A stretch of DNA of 64,000 bases, taken from NCBI GenBank assembly GCA_013423325.1, contig BLJB01000230.1, positions 1-64,000 on the forward strand, written 5' to 3'. This document shows positions 45,545 to 57,437 of this stretch, piece by piece. The translations under genes and the position numbers were made by a program. The notes below the pieces were generated by a model, which did not search any database, was not told where the DNA came from, and saw nothing but the letters and a program-made list of their open reading frames with translations. The first letter of the stretch is position 1; every line of letters begins with the position of its first letter. The stretch is from Usnea hakonensis. Taxonomy: Eukaryota; Ascomycota; Lecanoromycetes; Lecanorales; Parmeliaceae.

Positions 45545-48479
45545 GCAGCTTTTAGTGTATGTTCCCTCGGCCGATGTGGATCAAGTGGGTAAGGCTATTG
45601 TCAGGCGTAGGAAGATCCGGGCGAGGCACGGCCTATTGGCACTTGAGCTACGTACATAAGGTACTGAGTACTTAGCAGAATAGTCGATCCGGCCATGCCC
45701 GAGAAGACGTAGGAAATCTAGATGCCACATGGCAAAGCTTGACCGTTAATGTCAACAGGTGATGCGCCAAACGGCGACGCCTGGCCTTTAACGGTCAGAG
45801 TAAATGAGAAGTGAGAAATGATATATCATGTATCATGTATCATGTATGGCATCCTCCTTGGCGTTATCTTTTTGCTTGCAGCTGGAACTGTGGTGCACGT
45901 GACCTTGAGCCAATAGGAATTGCTATCCTTATCATTGGTGTATTTTGAGAAGACGGCAAGCAATCTGCATGGGGGACCCACAGTGGATAAAACGTCTCCG
46001 AGGGCCCAAGGGTGTAATGTGGGCGTCGAATCAGAGAGCATTGATGCACGGTCATTGTCGTGTGCATATCTCAAGGTTTATTTCCGCAATTCAATCTCAC
46101 AACTTGGAGTGGTCTAGATCTTGCATAGATCACAGGCAAAGGAACGGAGGGAGATGTGCTTAGAGAAATGAGAAATGAGAATGGCCCAATAGCTTGGGGG
46201 GAGGGACGACATCTCCGTGGCATGATAATTCAAGCTGTAGCTAGGTGCCTGTTGGGCTGTGGCAATCATCAAGGACGATAAGAAATCAAGGGCAAGGATA
46301 ATAAGAGTGAGTAAAGTAAAGTAAGTGACAAAGAGTAATTTCAAGTAAAGTAAGCAGAGATAAGGCTAAGCTTCGGCTATCTTAATCCTTTCCTACATTA
46401 GACTATTATTAGAAATGGAAGGAACAAGCTAATGAAGCTGGATAGCTGTGAGGGTGTTGCAAATGGCGTTGAAGAATGTTGTAAACAAAGACAATGGGAA
46501 ACTACGTAATACTCAAAGGAAAGAGATAAGCCTAATAAGGCTAAGCCGCGGCGGGCGTTCTTAGGCTTTCCACTTTTTTTACTTATTAGTATTATTGAAT
46601 TAGCTCCAAGGTTTGTCCGTGGTCATGATTTGGAAATTGATAAGGGGCATGGACAAGGTACTCAAAGGAACGAAGAATAATGTCCATCATGCCATCTTCC
46701 TGTCCTACACCATACCCCCTCACTGGTCTCAATACACGCGGATGATCCACCGAATATAAAAATACTTCCTTTTTATCATCTCGCTGCGCCTCCATAATAA
46801 CTAGGTAGGTTCATAATCGATATAAGAGTTATGAAAGCAAGCGCTTGGGCCTCTAGCTAGCAGTACAGAGCCGTTGACATCAGGCCTCCGAGGTCTTGAT
46901 CACCCTACCTTGTACTGGGAGGTGACATAGAAAGGCGTAGACGGATTTACACATGCAATATGCATTGTAGATAGAAGGGTTCCCCCACAATGACTTTATC
47001 ATTCGGTCATTCGGGATACATTGGTACCAGGTGATGGTATGGGTTTTAGACCTTTCCGGAAGCATCGAACACTGACAACAGTGCTCAACGGAGTCCATGA
47101 TGCAACAAGGAAGGGAGGAAGAATATATCCAAGTGAGTGATAACGGCTGTACAAACTACACCAAATATCTTAGTAATATTTATTTTCGCGTAGCAGGCTA
47201 TATGAATTTTCGAAAAGAATAAAGTACCAAACCATTACAAGCTCTTTATAATTCTATACACCTCCTCCTTCGCCGTCCTTGCTTTCTTATGCCATGCGCA
47301 ATGCCCCCGTTTCCCATTTAATAGCATCCTTCTGGAAGTTGGCCAAAAGTCCCGTGGTTGAGCCGGACCCACAACTCCTTCTCTTCAGGACTTCCAATTC
47401 CAAGACTCTCCCACTGGACCAGAAGATAAAGTAGAGGAAGAAGAAGCCCACGACTCCATTTCGAAAGGCAGGCAGGTACTATCCCGGGATGTCACTGAAA
47501 GCAAGTAAAATACCAAGTCCGTTAGAAAAATTAGGACATGGCCTTTCTGGCTGGCCAACGAGTTTAGGTGAATTTCATCGCATGACAGGGGGCCGAGAAA
47601 TCAAGCAAGCTTATGCTAAAGCAACGCAGTGGAAGACTCGCGCAGTCGCCTTGGAAATCTTTACTGACTAACGACTGTCAAAATCGAGAGGAGGTCAACA
47701 TCTGTCGAACCCAGCATCTACCTGCAGCTAAGGCTCCGGTGGCTAAGCGCCCGACGTTGAAAGCATGAGCAGCTTCGGTCTACCCTTTCAAGCCCGATTC
47801 CAGTCCAACTCATAGGACTGCCAGAAACCTTATCCGTCCAGATCTCTGTTCCGAGATCCATCTTTTACAACCTGGCAGACGCCATCGTACCGAACATCCC
47901 AACGTTAGGTACCCATTAACAATTTGAGGATGCTGGGTTTCGGAGCGGATAGGACAAGCTTTCTGCGTTTAGCAAACACGTGGGCACCACGTGACAGCCA
48001 AAGTTCTCATCGTTCATTCGCTAGGATTCTTCTGGCTGTACTGCTAACTTTCGTATATGCTCGTACTTGTCTTGCCCGGGGCAGGATTTTCTTCCGTATA
48101 TATACCCTCCCCTAGGAGGCAAAGATCGACCAACAAGCCGCGTTCAAATGCCACTCTTCCCAATGCGCTTTCGTGCTTGCCCAAAGCGCACAACCTGTGC
48201 ACCCCCGAATTGTAAAGTCCGCGCGAGTTGCCGGTGTGCAGGAGGGCGCGTCTCTGATTGGAGCTCACAACCCGCTTTTCTTCGGTACTACATCGACTCA
48301 ACTCGGACAAGGAGCCGAATCTGTCCCATTGCTGATGCAATAAGACGTCATCGCACTCGTCTGATTGCTCTCCCCGACTCCTTCGGGCGTCGCGCTCGTC
48401 TCATTGACCACTTGGAGGATTCTACGGTGCTGAATAGGCACCTTGGATGGGAAGATTGAACAACCTGCTCGAACGTCTG
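45545..48479. other. Long intergenic stretch, AT-rich and partly repetitive
   Basis: 2.9 kb with no supported gene. TATCATG is repeated three times near 45823-45846. AAGTAAAGTAAG occurs twice near 46312-46350, and ATAAGGCTAAGC/TAATAAGGCTAAGC near 46360 and 46533, in AT-rich DNA up to 46610. A 130-codon frame at 48067-48459 has no domain. The region looks like decayed, unselected DNA. Confidence 0.5.
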
Positions 48480-49278
48480 TCACGCACCACCATCAGCTGC
48501 TTCCAGTTTGAAAAAGAGTATCAAGGAGCTGAATGGACGAATGAATGGACGAAAGCCGACACTCACACCCCGCGTAATAACCATAATTACTCGGATTCCG
48601 CAGCGCGTCGTATTCCGGCAGCCCTAGACACTGATTCTCATCGCGTACATCCAATGTTCCCCTTATCCCTAGCAAATCCTTGACATACAATTCTGCGAGC
48701 ATCTGTACTAGAATCCTATATTGGTTGTTGTTGATACGATCGTTCCTAATCAGCCGCGTCTCCGCACGGTTTACTGTGGGACAGTCGGCGATGTCTGGCG
48801 CTACGGCGAGCGTGAAAACCACAGGGCAGAGGAAGATCGCGGCGGCTTCTGGGTGCAATGATGATACCGTCCCCGGGTTATTCTTGCACACTCTCCAAGC
48901 ATTTTTCAGACCTTCATCTCGCTCATTGACGCAGATTATTGTCGGTCGGCGGGAAACGTTTCTCCAAAGTGTGGTATTGAGGCCTAGGGTCATGGAGGTG
49001 AGGATTGTGGATACGGAATCGGGGACGGCGGTGTGGAAGAAGGCTCTGTAGGGCGGGGTGTCGGTGGAGAGTTTGGCAGTTTGGAGGTAGAGGTAGGTGT
49101 AGTCGAGGAGGGATTTGACGGCGGGGGCTTGGGAGCCGCAGGAGTAGATGAGATAGTTGCCGCTGGAGACCCAGTCGTCTACAGCGTCCACGCTGTATGC
49201 GGTGCTGGCTTGGGGCTGAGCGTGGGCGGCGGTAGAGATTATGAGGAGGATGAGGGATTTGAAAAGTGGGGGTCGCAT
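48480..49278 (-). CDS. Secreted zincin-like protein lacking HExxH
   Basis: A secreted protein related to a fungal deuterolysin-like metallopeptidase group. The ATG at 49278 opens a signal peptide, MRPPLFKSLILLIISTAAHAQ. Conserved blocks include IYSCGSQAPAVKSLLDYTYLYL, RPTIICVNERDEG, AIFLCPVVF, CPTVNRAETRL and LRNPSNYGYYAG. Where relatives have a zinc-binding VHELVHxY helix, this protein reads VQMLAELYV, so both His ligands and the catalytic Glu are missing. The last exon is uncertain: a GTGAGT at 48566-48561 suggests a 70-nt intron and an end at 48480 (242 aa); unspliced, the frame ends at 48493. It is probably a non-catalytic secreted paralogue. Function unknown. Confidence 0.7.
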
Positions 49279-50281
49279 GGTCAGGTGTGGTGTGGATCTG
49301 AGAGTGATAGTGGCGAAAGTGTTCTTTTTTTCCAAGGAAGGTACGCTACAAACAAAAGGTACGAAACCGTCATACGAAACGTGATGTGTAAGGAGGAGCC
49401 AGCGGCCCAGCGTATATATGGCATGTCGGTTATCGGGTATCGCCACGCGGGAATTGCGTAAATCGGATATCAACATACTTGATGTCTAAGTTGTTTCCAA
49501 CATAGGTCGATTCCACTCGTGGTAGGCCAGCAATTTTTTCGCAATCACGTACGTGTGCTGGCGAAGAGCCAGGCTGTGCCCAAGGCATTGGTACACAAGG
49601 CATGGGAGAGGCGTCGCGCTTAGTATGTGAAAGTTTTGCCGATGGTTGGATAGGTGAATGATGATGCGAGTAACACATTGAACGTATTTGGACTGGTTAG
49701 TATGATGGCTCAGTGTTGTCCTTAGAGTTGCATCGACGCGGGGAGAATTGGTAGATGTTCTGAGCAGCAACATGTTCGTCTACGAATCTTACCTAGTTTG
49801 GCAGATAGTAGGGCTAGGGCTTCTATCTTGAAAATCTCGACAGTACTACGACAAGAGCGCAACATGACTTTCTCACGAGACTGTGTCGACATTGTCCATA
49901 CTTTTCATTACTGCGACTTAATGACAGCGATTCTCTAGCTTTGAGCAGCTTGGAGCTGAAGAAAGGACTTTTTCGCTGGTGGCTGGAGGGTCCACTCACC
50001 CCATAGATGACTCCGCCTGATAGAAACGTGCACTTAAGATCCCATTCAGTTCGAACGATGCTACATTAGATTCACGGAGGACGCCACGTTGCAGAACGGG
50101 AAGTCGATAGACGTGAAGTCGAATCTGGTGATGATTGCTATTGTAAACTAACCGCTAACGACTTGGGCGCTGTTCCAGCGTGCTGCCACTTTTCCCCCTA
50201 CTTTTCCTCCTGTACAGAGTGTACAGCGAGCTTCACCATTCACGCCAAACAACCCTGAGTGCTAATAGCCTCCGGATGTCA
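49279..50281. other. Intergenic, nothing recognised
   Basis: 1.0 kb between the zincin-like gene start and the next gene's 3' end. Overlapping frames at 49430-49773 show no domain. Confidence 0.5.
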
Positions 50282-51572
50282 TCACTCCAGCATCTCCTCG
50301 AGCAGGTAGTCGAAGAAAGGTACCAAGTCCTGGCTGTTGGAGCTGTCGGTACTTGACACCAAGCCATGCTTGGAGCTGGCTCTGGGATGCATAACCGTAT
50401 CACCGGGTTTGCGAAAACTATCATAGTGCTGATTCACTTGCAAAGTCAAGCGTTTGAGGCTTTTAATGTTGACCAAGGCTTCGACCCATTTGAGGGACTT
50501 GAAATCGGCCGGAATCTTGACGTTGACAGTGACGGTCAACTCCTTCACCTTCATGTTCTGCCCAATATAAGAACAAGCCTTGACCCACGCTCCATGGTTG
50601 CTTAACCCTTTGCCATAGCAATGGTTTACCCCGCCGCAACAGTAGTCAGGCTCGTTCTTTGCATGAAACTCCATAGCAATTCCCCTCAGATGGTGACGGG
50701 CTTCGGCTGAAAGGCTGGACAAGAATGGCATCACAATCTTTACATTTGTTGCAAAGTCAAAGGTGCGAGACTGATAGAGGATCGGAAGAGCCTCTGTGTT
50801 CACCAACTTGTTCGCGACGAGGAGGCTGACATCGATGTCTTTGGATTCGCCCCTCTCCTTGATACCGAACCGGAATACAAAGTTTTTGTTCCTGTCGTAG
50901 TTGACCGTGATCAGCTCGGCGCCCGTGGTAACAGCATTCCCTCGGGATGTGACTCCATGCGCTGCAGTACCACGGAGGACTTCACGGTACACCTGAAGAC
51001 GAAGTTCGGGAGGCAGACGTTCAAAGGGGAAAGGTGTAGGATCGGCTTGAAAACGGAGTGTGGACTGCAATAGTGCAAAAGCCAAGCGTGCAATGCACGT
51101 CGGCGGGCCCTAAGTCAAGCGTGAGTTTTGGAAGTACTTTCGAGCATACTTGATGACTAACCACCCATCCCCACTTGTACTCCATCTGCCCAGAAGCCGC
51201 CTCTTTTTCTTCCTCCTGTGTTGTACTCTTGCTGAACAACACCCTTGAGAACATAGTTTGTTTTTTGAGGTACGTGTTGATATTCTGTGGGCTTCCGCCG
51301 CCGCCTAAGGCTGTCAACTCCATCTGATCTGCGATTTGGAGTCTGTACTGCGAGATGATGAATACGATTGTTTTGAATTTCTTGGGTCTCGAGCACCCAT
51401 CATCGAATGAGCGGACAAATCTTGACAGCAAGTCCTCGAAAATCTGGTCTTGCAAAGCTTTTTCTGCCATCATCCGACTGACGGTTTTATCACTGAGGAT
51501 GATTTCTTCGGACTGAGAACTATTGGCAGCCATGGTGATGGTTTCTTCGGACTGAGACATATTGGCACCCAT
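50282..51572 (-). CDS. 2EXR/F-box-like hypothetical protein
   Basis: A 412-aa protein in two exons, 51572-51162 and 51109-50282. The 52-nt intron has GTTAGT, a CTTGACTTAG end and exact frame closure. The N-terminal 137 residues are polar and include LSDKTVSRMMAEKALQDQIF, which may be helical. The second exon has the F-box-like opening FERLPPELRLQVYREVLRG, followed by SLLVANKLVNTEALPILYQS and FDFATN, a pattern of the fungal 2EXR/DUF7730-like group. Molecular role unknown; such proteins are expanded in ascomycetes. The ATG at 51572 has a good context (CACCATGG). No membrane or signal segment. Confidence 0.75.
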
Positions 51573-52648
51573 GGTGCGGCTTGAGAAAGACGGGATTAGA
51601 TGTGAAAGAAGGTGAAAGTGAGTTATGGCCGGGGTAAAGTATTAGCGCCTTTTATGGAAACAACGCTAACGACTCTAGTCACTCTAGATCCAGCCCTCCA
51701 CTCTGTGTTGACGATCTACGCCTTTACTTGCCGTACAGCCATTATCTGCAGGTCTTGGAACACTTATTCACGCCCCAAGACATTGTAATATCTGTACTAC
51801 TCATAGCCTAACGAACCTTTGCTAAACATGATATATCATATACATTGCAAACAGAGAAACATTCCAATCTCGTGTTCCATCCACTTTCGTCGCACATGGC
51901 AACCTCATGCTCTCATACTACCACTCTCGTGCTCTCAAAAAATACAGGAAACAAGTCTGAGCAAACCTAACCACAGGCTTCTATTGTCCAATCTAGTCCC
52001 AACATAAATCCCCCCGAGCACACATCGCAGTCAGTGATTTGTTCGACTGCCGGGTGCTTTGATGACAAGCTTGATGCACTTGATGCACTAAAACAATTTT
52101 GGTCTACAAATGAAGAATTCTGTGAAACACAAAGAACAACTTGACGGCAATCACATGCTCTATTGCATGGTTCCAGGAATGTTCTTAAACAAAGCAAGTC
52201 ATGATCTCCAATAGATCTTCATTCCGATACCGCAGCACGTACCCTCTACTCAGTCCCTTCAAAAGGAAGTACATATAAAACAAATTTACTAGCCCCCCAA
52301 CCAAACCCACCATCTCAATCCATACTCCAAGACCTCTAAACCTCACTCCTAACAGCATCTCTCCACTGGCCACTCCATCACACTCCATCAAAGAAACCTC
52401 CAGCCCACTCCTCCCAATATTCAATCCTCCTTCCCAAACCAACACAATCATAGCAGAGCATAGACAGCCCCATAAAAAGATCATCATCTTCCCAAAGCAG
52501 CAACAGCACCACCACTCTCAAGATCTCTCCCCTCCCCATCCAAGACGTAACAATCCCATCCCACACACAAACAAACAACCCCATTCCCAATACCCTATAA
52601 GCAACTCATCCAAGGCGCCAAACCCAAACTATAAAAACCAAAGCGCGA
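51573..52648. other. Intergenic, no firm gene
   Basis: About 1.1 kb. On the minus strand, frames at 52185-52487 and 52378-52590 look membrane-like, but their hydrophobicity follows from the CT-rich opposite strand. They could be a downstream part of the ORF at 52649-52957 if an intron follows its GTGAGT at 52663-52658. Confidence 0.4.
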
Positions 52649-52957
52649 TCAAGAAAGACTCACAGCCTCAAAAATGCAACCCCACGGTCCCAACGATGGG
52701 TCTTCCGGCTCACGAGCTCTGGATAGCGAAATGGTGACATCATTTCGAAGTGGAGTGGAGGCGGATCGAAGGTTGGATATGGGTTTGGATGGTGAGAGTG
52801 AGTGGTTGGGGGAGTGAGTGGTTGGGGGAGTGGTGGGATGAAAATGTGAGATTTGTGGTCGGTCTACGCTATCAGGTATGAGATACGATGGTAGAGATTG
52901 CCTGCGCGCGCTACTGCACATTGAATCTGGCGCTGAGAAATTTGAATCCAGTTCCAT
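52649..52957 (-). CDS. Possible gene, Pro/Ser-rich N terminus
   Basis: A 102-codon frame from an ATG at 52957. It is rich in Ser, Pro and Thr and ends GPWGCIFEA before a GTGAGT that may be a splice donor. With an acceptor near 52598 (TTATAG) several frames are possible, and none gives a recognised protein. A decayed or mis-modelled gene is possible. No family recognised. Confidence 0.3.
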   Translation of the reverse strand: MELDSNFSAPDSMCSSARRQSLPSYLIPDSVDRPQISHFHPTTPPTTHSPNHSLSPSKPISNLRSASTPLRNDVTISLSRAREPEDPSLGPWGCIFEAVSLS

Positions 52958-53355
52958 TCAAGATCGTAAGAGTCTCAAGAGTAGCACATACATGGAAATG
53001 CAAGCTCTATATATATCCCTAGCTTCGCAATCCACGTGTATGGTTAAAGATTATGTGAATATGATAATGTGTATAGGGATGATGGTTTGGTAGTTGATTA
53101 GCTGGGAGAATGAACGGGGACTCTTTCCGCCTGGGGCGTGGAAACGAGATAAGACGTTTGCCGCGCGACGTGGGTTGAGTGAAATGTGGATAGTGTACAG
53201 AGGATAAGATTCAGCAAAAGGAGGGAGGAGTAGATATAAAATCCAAACGCCGTCAGTTGACACCAAGGTAGAATTTGCTCGAAAATCAACGATCCCGCCG
53301 TACTGATGGAGTTTAGAGAAATTTGGACCCGCCAAGTGCCAAGTGATCAAAGGCT

Positions 53356-54869
53356 TTATTCAAGGTCGATGACCTCAACGCTCCTTTTCCTCTTTTTAGG
53401 TCGACTTTCTTTGTCCTTCTCCAAAGTCCATTCGCCTTTTTCTACGGACGACACTAAAATCAAGACCTTGAGACTTGTCAGCTTACGGCAAGGCGATACT
53501 CATAAATGTGGAGACTGACCGTGTTCCAGAAATGATGCGTCACAGTCGCGTAGTAGTCGTCATACTCCTCTTCCTCCGGATCCCCAAAAGCGTCATCTTG
53601 GATGAAATTTTCGGACTCTTCGAGCGATGCGTCGCTTTCGACCGTGTTACCGTCAAGATCGACAATTTTGTCCAGTATGATTTCATCCTCTTGTGTCATC
53701 TCAATGAAATGATGACCGTCGCCGTCCTCAAAATCATTGGAAGCGCAACCTGAATGTATCCGATACACATCCGCAATATAGACGTCGATGCCAATTTGAG
53801 AGCAGGCGTCCTTGAGACAAGCTCCCCGCAATCCGTCGTCGCCTTTCAGGACGTCAAGACAGAGATTTTCGACCGGATAGCGAGAATCACAAACGTAGGC
53901 CAGTACTGTCGGGACATAAGGCATCTGCATCGCCCCGTCTTTCTTTGCATCATTGTTCCATGTCGTAAGACACTCCCGAAGCTTGGTCTTTTCGCTGTAC
54001 AAATCCACGAGAGGCTGCCAATTGGCTGTCGAAGGCGCAATGAGATCGTACTCGATCATCAATTTGTATCCGGAGCTCACGGGTGTGAAGTCAACAGTGA
54101 CATCATTATACCTAGTCCTCATCGTCAACTTGGCGAGCTAATAGATTCCTGCCCTAAGAGTTCTCACTCACCACGCAACATAAGTGTAGCCCCAGGGACT
54201 GAAAGTCTCAGTTGACACCTTCTTCTTTTCTCTGCCGTACGTAAATCGCATGGTTCCACCCCGATGATCGGCGGGAAGACATATTAAAAGCTTGCCCAAG
54301 CAGCCACTCGCGTTGACAGTGCTACTCAAAATAGGTTAGCGAAGGAGCCAACCCGAATTCGGCCAGTATACATACTCTTTAGACGGCGGTAAGCAGGCGC
54401 CAGTCGCCCAAAGGCGAAGGCGACGGCTGGCCTTACTTGCTTTTAGTGGCGTGGCATCGGGTTTGATACCCAGCTCCCTGTTAGCCTTGATGGCCAACCT
54501 TTCGACGAATTTGTGCCAATCGGGATTGCGGATATCGAAGTCCTTTGGCATCACTTCCCATTGGTTTGGCAGAGACCTTTCAGAATCAGGCATCTCATCG
54601 ACAGACCTTTTAATCCGCGGGGCACTGTCTGCCACATAATCTCAGCCATTGATTCCCCAAGTCACCAAAGATCTCCTACCTTTGTCAACCCCTGTCCAGT
54701 TTTTGGTAAGAGAATCTGCATCGCGCTTTGCCAGTGGCAATGGAATTGGACCAAAGCCTTGCAAGTCTAGATCTGGCAAAGGCGCCTGCTTCAAGGCACC
54801 ATAGGACACAAAAGAGCCCCCGGGCCCGCTTTCAATGTCATCTAAGAGCTGGCAGAGGACCCGCGCCAT
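53356..54869 (-). CDS. 2OG-Fe(II) oxygenase-like family protein, ligands replaced
   Basis: A 431-aa protein in five exons: 54869-54680, 54628-54376, 54321-54172, 54111-53520 and 53466-53356. All four introns (51-60 nt) close frame. The core reads VNASGCLGKLLICLPADHRG, GTMRFTYGREKKKV and then YVAWYNDVTVDFTPVSSGYKLMI. This matches a fungal prolyl-hydroxylase-like group whose members show a His in the GG..V.H.G strand and another in the WYSDVxHE turn. Here those positions are Thr/Tyr and Val, so iron binding is doubtful. An acidic stretch (DPEEEEYDDYY) and a basic, NLS-like tail RPKKRKRSVEVIDLE follow. The ATG at 54869 is the first in frame. It may be a nuclear, non-catalytic paralogue. Confidence 0.7.
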
Positions 54870-55251
54870 TTGTTGTCTTACGACACGTGTGCCCAGACGC
54901 GATGTCTGACGAAATTTGAATGCCAAGTTTCAAGACGCGAAAATACCACGCTAAAGGAAGGGTCACGTGCACGCTTTCCGTAAATTTGTTGCGGGCGTTC
55001 CGCTCTCTGCATCAACGAAGACAGAATTTGGCTTACTCGAAGTTGACTCGGAATTGTAGGATTGGAGAACTATGAAGGTTCACTTTGGACGACAATGATA
55101 TATGAATATGATTTATATATATATTGTCACCCCACAGGTTCGGTGCTGAGGTATTTGATGTAGGGGATCAAGAGCGGATTACTGACGTATAACGGACAGT
55201 ACCCATGGACAACCCAATGACAGATCTCAAGAGCCCAAAATAATTCCTAAA
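54870..55251. other. Intergenic, nothing recognised
   Basis: 382 bases upstream of the oxygenase-like gene and downstream of the RING gene. It includes an ATATATATAT stretch near 55108-55123. Confidence 0.5.
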
Positions 55252-55713
55252 TCACGAGGATTCATAAAATCTCCTTACCGCGTTTCGAATAAATGAGCAA
55301 GTGGACATCCTCCATGACTTTCCCTCGGAACTCATCATGAAAAGAAAGACCATCAATAGCAAGCCATCACCGAAGCGATCAGCCGCCATCAATGGCACAG
55401 AAATTAGTTTCTTGGTTATGGGAAGATCCATCGTACTCAGCTTCAGGATGGATGTCCTGCACAATGGACAGCTGTTCATGCCTCGGGTGTTTGATAATGG
55501 TGAGATCCACTTCAAAATGCATCCTTCGCCGAATATGTGGCCACAGCGGAGCGTCACCGGTCGCTCGGGATGTTTGCCGGAAAGAAAGCGCTCTTTACAA
55601 ATATGACATTGGGCGATATTATGGAGCCGACTAGGGTGTGTATGTTGCACGTTTTGGTAGAGTAGGTCGATGGTCTTGTTAATCGGTACTACCGGAATGG
55701 TAGAGGGGCCCAT
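55252..55713 (-). CDS. RING-finger protein
   Basis: A single-exon gene of 153 aa. The zinc-binding cysteine/histidine pattern is CHICKERF, then VTLRCGHIFGEGCILKW, then MNSCPLCRTSI, a RING domain at about residues 36-90. Such domains usually act as E3 ubiquitin ligases. The region after the RING is hydrophobic in part (LLLMVFLFMM) and could be a membrane anchor. The protein is short and the last part weakly constrained, so truncation is possible. The ATG at 55713 sits in a good context. A frame of unclear status starts 117 bases away on the other strand. Confidence 0.7.
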   Translation of the reverse strand: MGPSTIPVVPINKTIDLLYQNVQHTHPSRLHNIAQCHICKERFLSGKHPERPVTLRCGHIFGEGCILKWISPLSNTRGMNSCPLCRTSILKLSTMDLPITKKLISVPLMAADRFGDGLLLMVFLFMMSSEGKSWRMSTCSFIRNAVRRFYESS

Positions 55714-55830
55714 GGTAAGATTGTAATGAAGCTTTCTCTCTCGAAAACTGGTATAGAATTCAAATGTTGTACGGGTCTGACTGTCACAGTTATGCTGTCA
55801 CTGGACTTTTAAACAATTTTTCATGGAGAC

Positions 55831-56520
55831 ATGGGGATTCATTCTGATGAGTCTATTACAGGTCAAAGGGCGACCTGGACAAGGATTCCCACTCAAAGAG
55901 GGAACAAGAAAAACGAAATCGAAGGATTATCTGCGTTTGTTCACTTCAACTATAAATGCTTCCTTTGTCCATTTCAGCTTCAGGACCCTGTCGGAAGTCT
56001 TTCAGCTCGAGGTTTAATGCTCCGCTTTGATCGAAATTCAGTAGAGTACCAGAACACAACACAGTACCTACAAATTCAGAACAATGCGCCGGCCGATATA
56101 GCCCGCTTTTTGAATCTTCGGATTGACTCATGCGGTTCTGAATGGCCCTATTCCCTGATGCAGCCCTTATTGAAGATTCACACAACGATACTGCTCACCA
56201 AGACATCCAGAATGCACCACCAGAAAATGTGGAGCATTCTGATCGAGAAGCAGATAAACAGACACGAAGCTCAAATTTATTCAACATTTTCATTCTTGAC
56301 ACATTGTGACACAGTGCATGGTATCGACACTAAATCTTGTCGGGAAGCGCATACTGCACAACATGCTTCTCTCTTTCTCGTTATGCTTGCTGCGAAGTCA
56401 AACGTGTCATTGTTGAACAGTGGTGAATACTCGAAGAGGTCTCTCAGCTGCCGCTTTAACACGTCTACAATGTGTTATATGAACGTACCATACCTTCTCC
56501 GTCGACTTCGAGACTTTTAA
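55831..56520 (+). CDS. Open frame of unclear status
   Basis: A 229-codon frame of unremarkable composition with no signal peptide, domain or splice signal. Length alone argues for coding; amino-acid content (many Asn, Gln, Thr, scattered Cys) looks near random. Opposite-strand frames at 55946-56462 are equally unconvincing. I do not assign a function. Confidence 0.25.
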   Translation: MGIHSDESITGQRATWTRIPTQRGNKKNEIEGLSAFVHFNYKCFLCPFQLQDPVGSLSARGLMLRFDRNSVEYQNTTQYLQIQNNAPADIARFLNLRIDSCGSEWPYSLMQPLLKIHTTILLTKTSRMHHQKMWSILIEKQINRHEAQIYSTFSFLTHCDTVHGIDTKSCREAHTAQHASLFLVMLAAKSNVSLLNSGEYSKRSLSCRFNTSTMCYMNVPYLLRRLRDF

Positions 56521-56618
56521 TCCCCAGTTTTCCGTTTTCCAACTTTCACTTTCTTCTTTATCCTTTGTAAGAACAATAATTACTAACCAATTAAAAGTCG
56601 GCTTTGCCGATTGCTGAT

Positions 56619-57437
56619 ATGGTGCGGAGTAATCGATCTCAAAGCCGACTATCCATACGTCCCCAGGCCCCTTCGCCTCGAACTGCCACCACCCCACCAA
56701 CCACCGCGAACTTCGTCCCGACCCACCGCGACCGATGCCCTAATTCATCCCGCACGAGCCCCCTTCCCCACCAACATCTTCCAAGCAAAGGCTCCAAATC
56801 CCCCTCCATCGAAGAATACCGCAACGCAAGCTCAGCAACGCGCCAACAATGGACCGAGTCGCAACGACGACGGATCGCCGAAAACGAAGCACTGTTACGT
56901 CAGCTCGCCGAAATAAAGCCCGAGGAGGATAGATTATCAATCAAGACGCATCTACCTCGTGGGAACGACCTGACAGTTGAGGAGCAGATTGTCATACTCC
57001 ACGAAAGTGTGACACCAGGGCAGTATGCGATAAGTCGGGATATGCTGTTGGACCGACCGTGTGAAGAGATCAGCAACAACATTCATTCCATCTCGCCCAT
57101 CTCCAGCGCTCGCTCAGCCGGGGCGCAAAACAAAGCCGCATCGCAACCATCCAACCACGAATGGTCCAACTTCCCCGAACTCGACACCAAATACAACCCT
57201 CCTCCCTCCCAAATCGCCAGCCCTCCCCTCCCCCAACACCCCACCGACACCCCCCACCACCCGCATCCCATGCACAGGACCCCGCCCCATGTGCACCCCT
57301 CACAACCAAGGCGCTTATCTTCAACAAGGTCAAGTACCGCAAGTCTGGAACGCGCGATGGGGGTATTAGGATCCGCCGTCGCGGATTTGGGATGCGTGGG
57401 TGAGGGTGGAGTAGGGGAGGAGGAGCAGTTGGGATAA
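56619..57437 (+). CDS. Hypothetical Pro/Ser-rich protein with helical segment
   Basis: A 272-aa frame from an ATG at 56619. The start is Ser/Arg/Pro-rich. Residues about 76-100 (TRQQWTESQRRRIAENEALL and RQLAEI) form a charged helix, possibly a coiled coil or an atypical basic region. LTVEEQIVILHESVTPGQYA follows. The rest is Pro/His/Ser-rich and likely disordered, ending with EGGVGEEEQLG. No domain name can be given. A TACTAACC branch-like site and TTAAAAG at 56584-56598 may mark the 3' end of a 5' UTR intron. Confidence 0.5.
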   Translation: MVRSNRSQSRLSIRPQAPSPRTATTPPTTANFVPTHRDRCPNSSRTSPLPHQHLPSKGSKSPSIEEYRNASSATRQQWTESQRRRIAENEALLRQLAEIKPEEDRLSIKTHLPRGNDLTVEEQIVILHESVTPGQYAISRDMLLDRPCEEISNNIHSISPISSARSAGAQNKAASQPSNHEWSNFPELDTKYNPPPSQIASPPLPQHPTDTPHHPHPMHRTPPHVHPSQPRRLSSTRSSTASLERAMGVLGSAVADLGCVGEGGVGEEEQLG

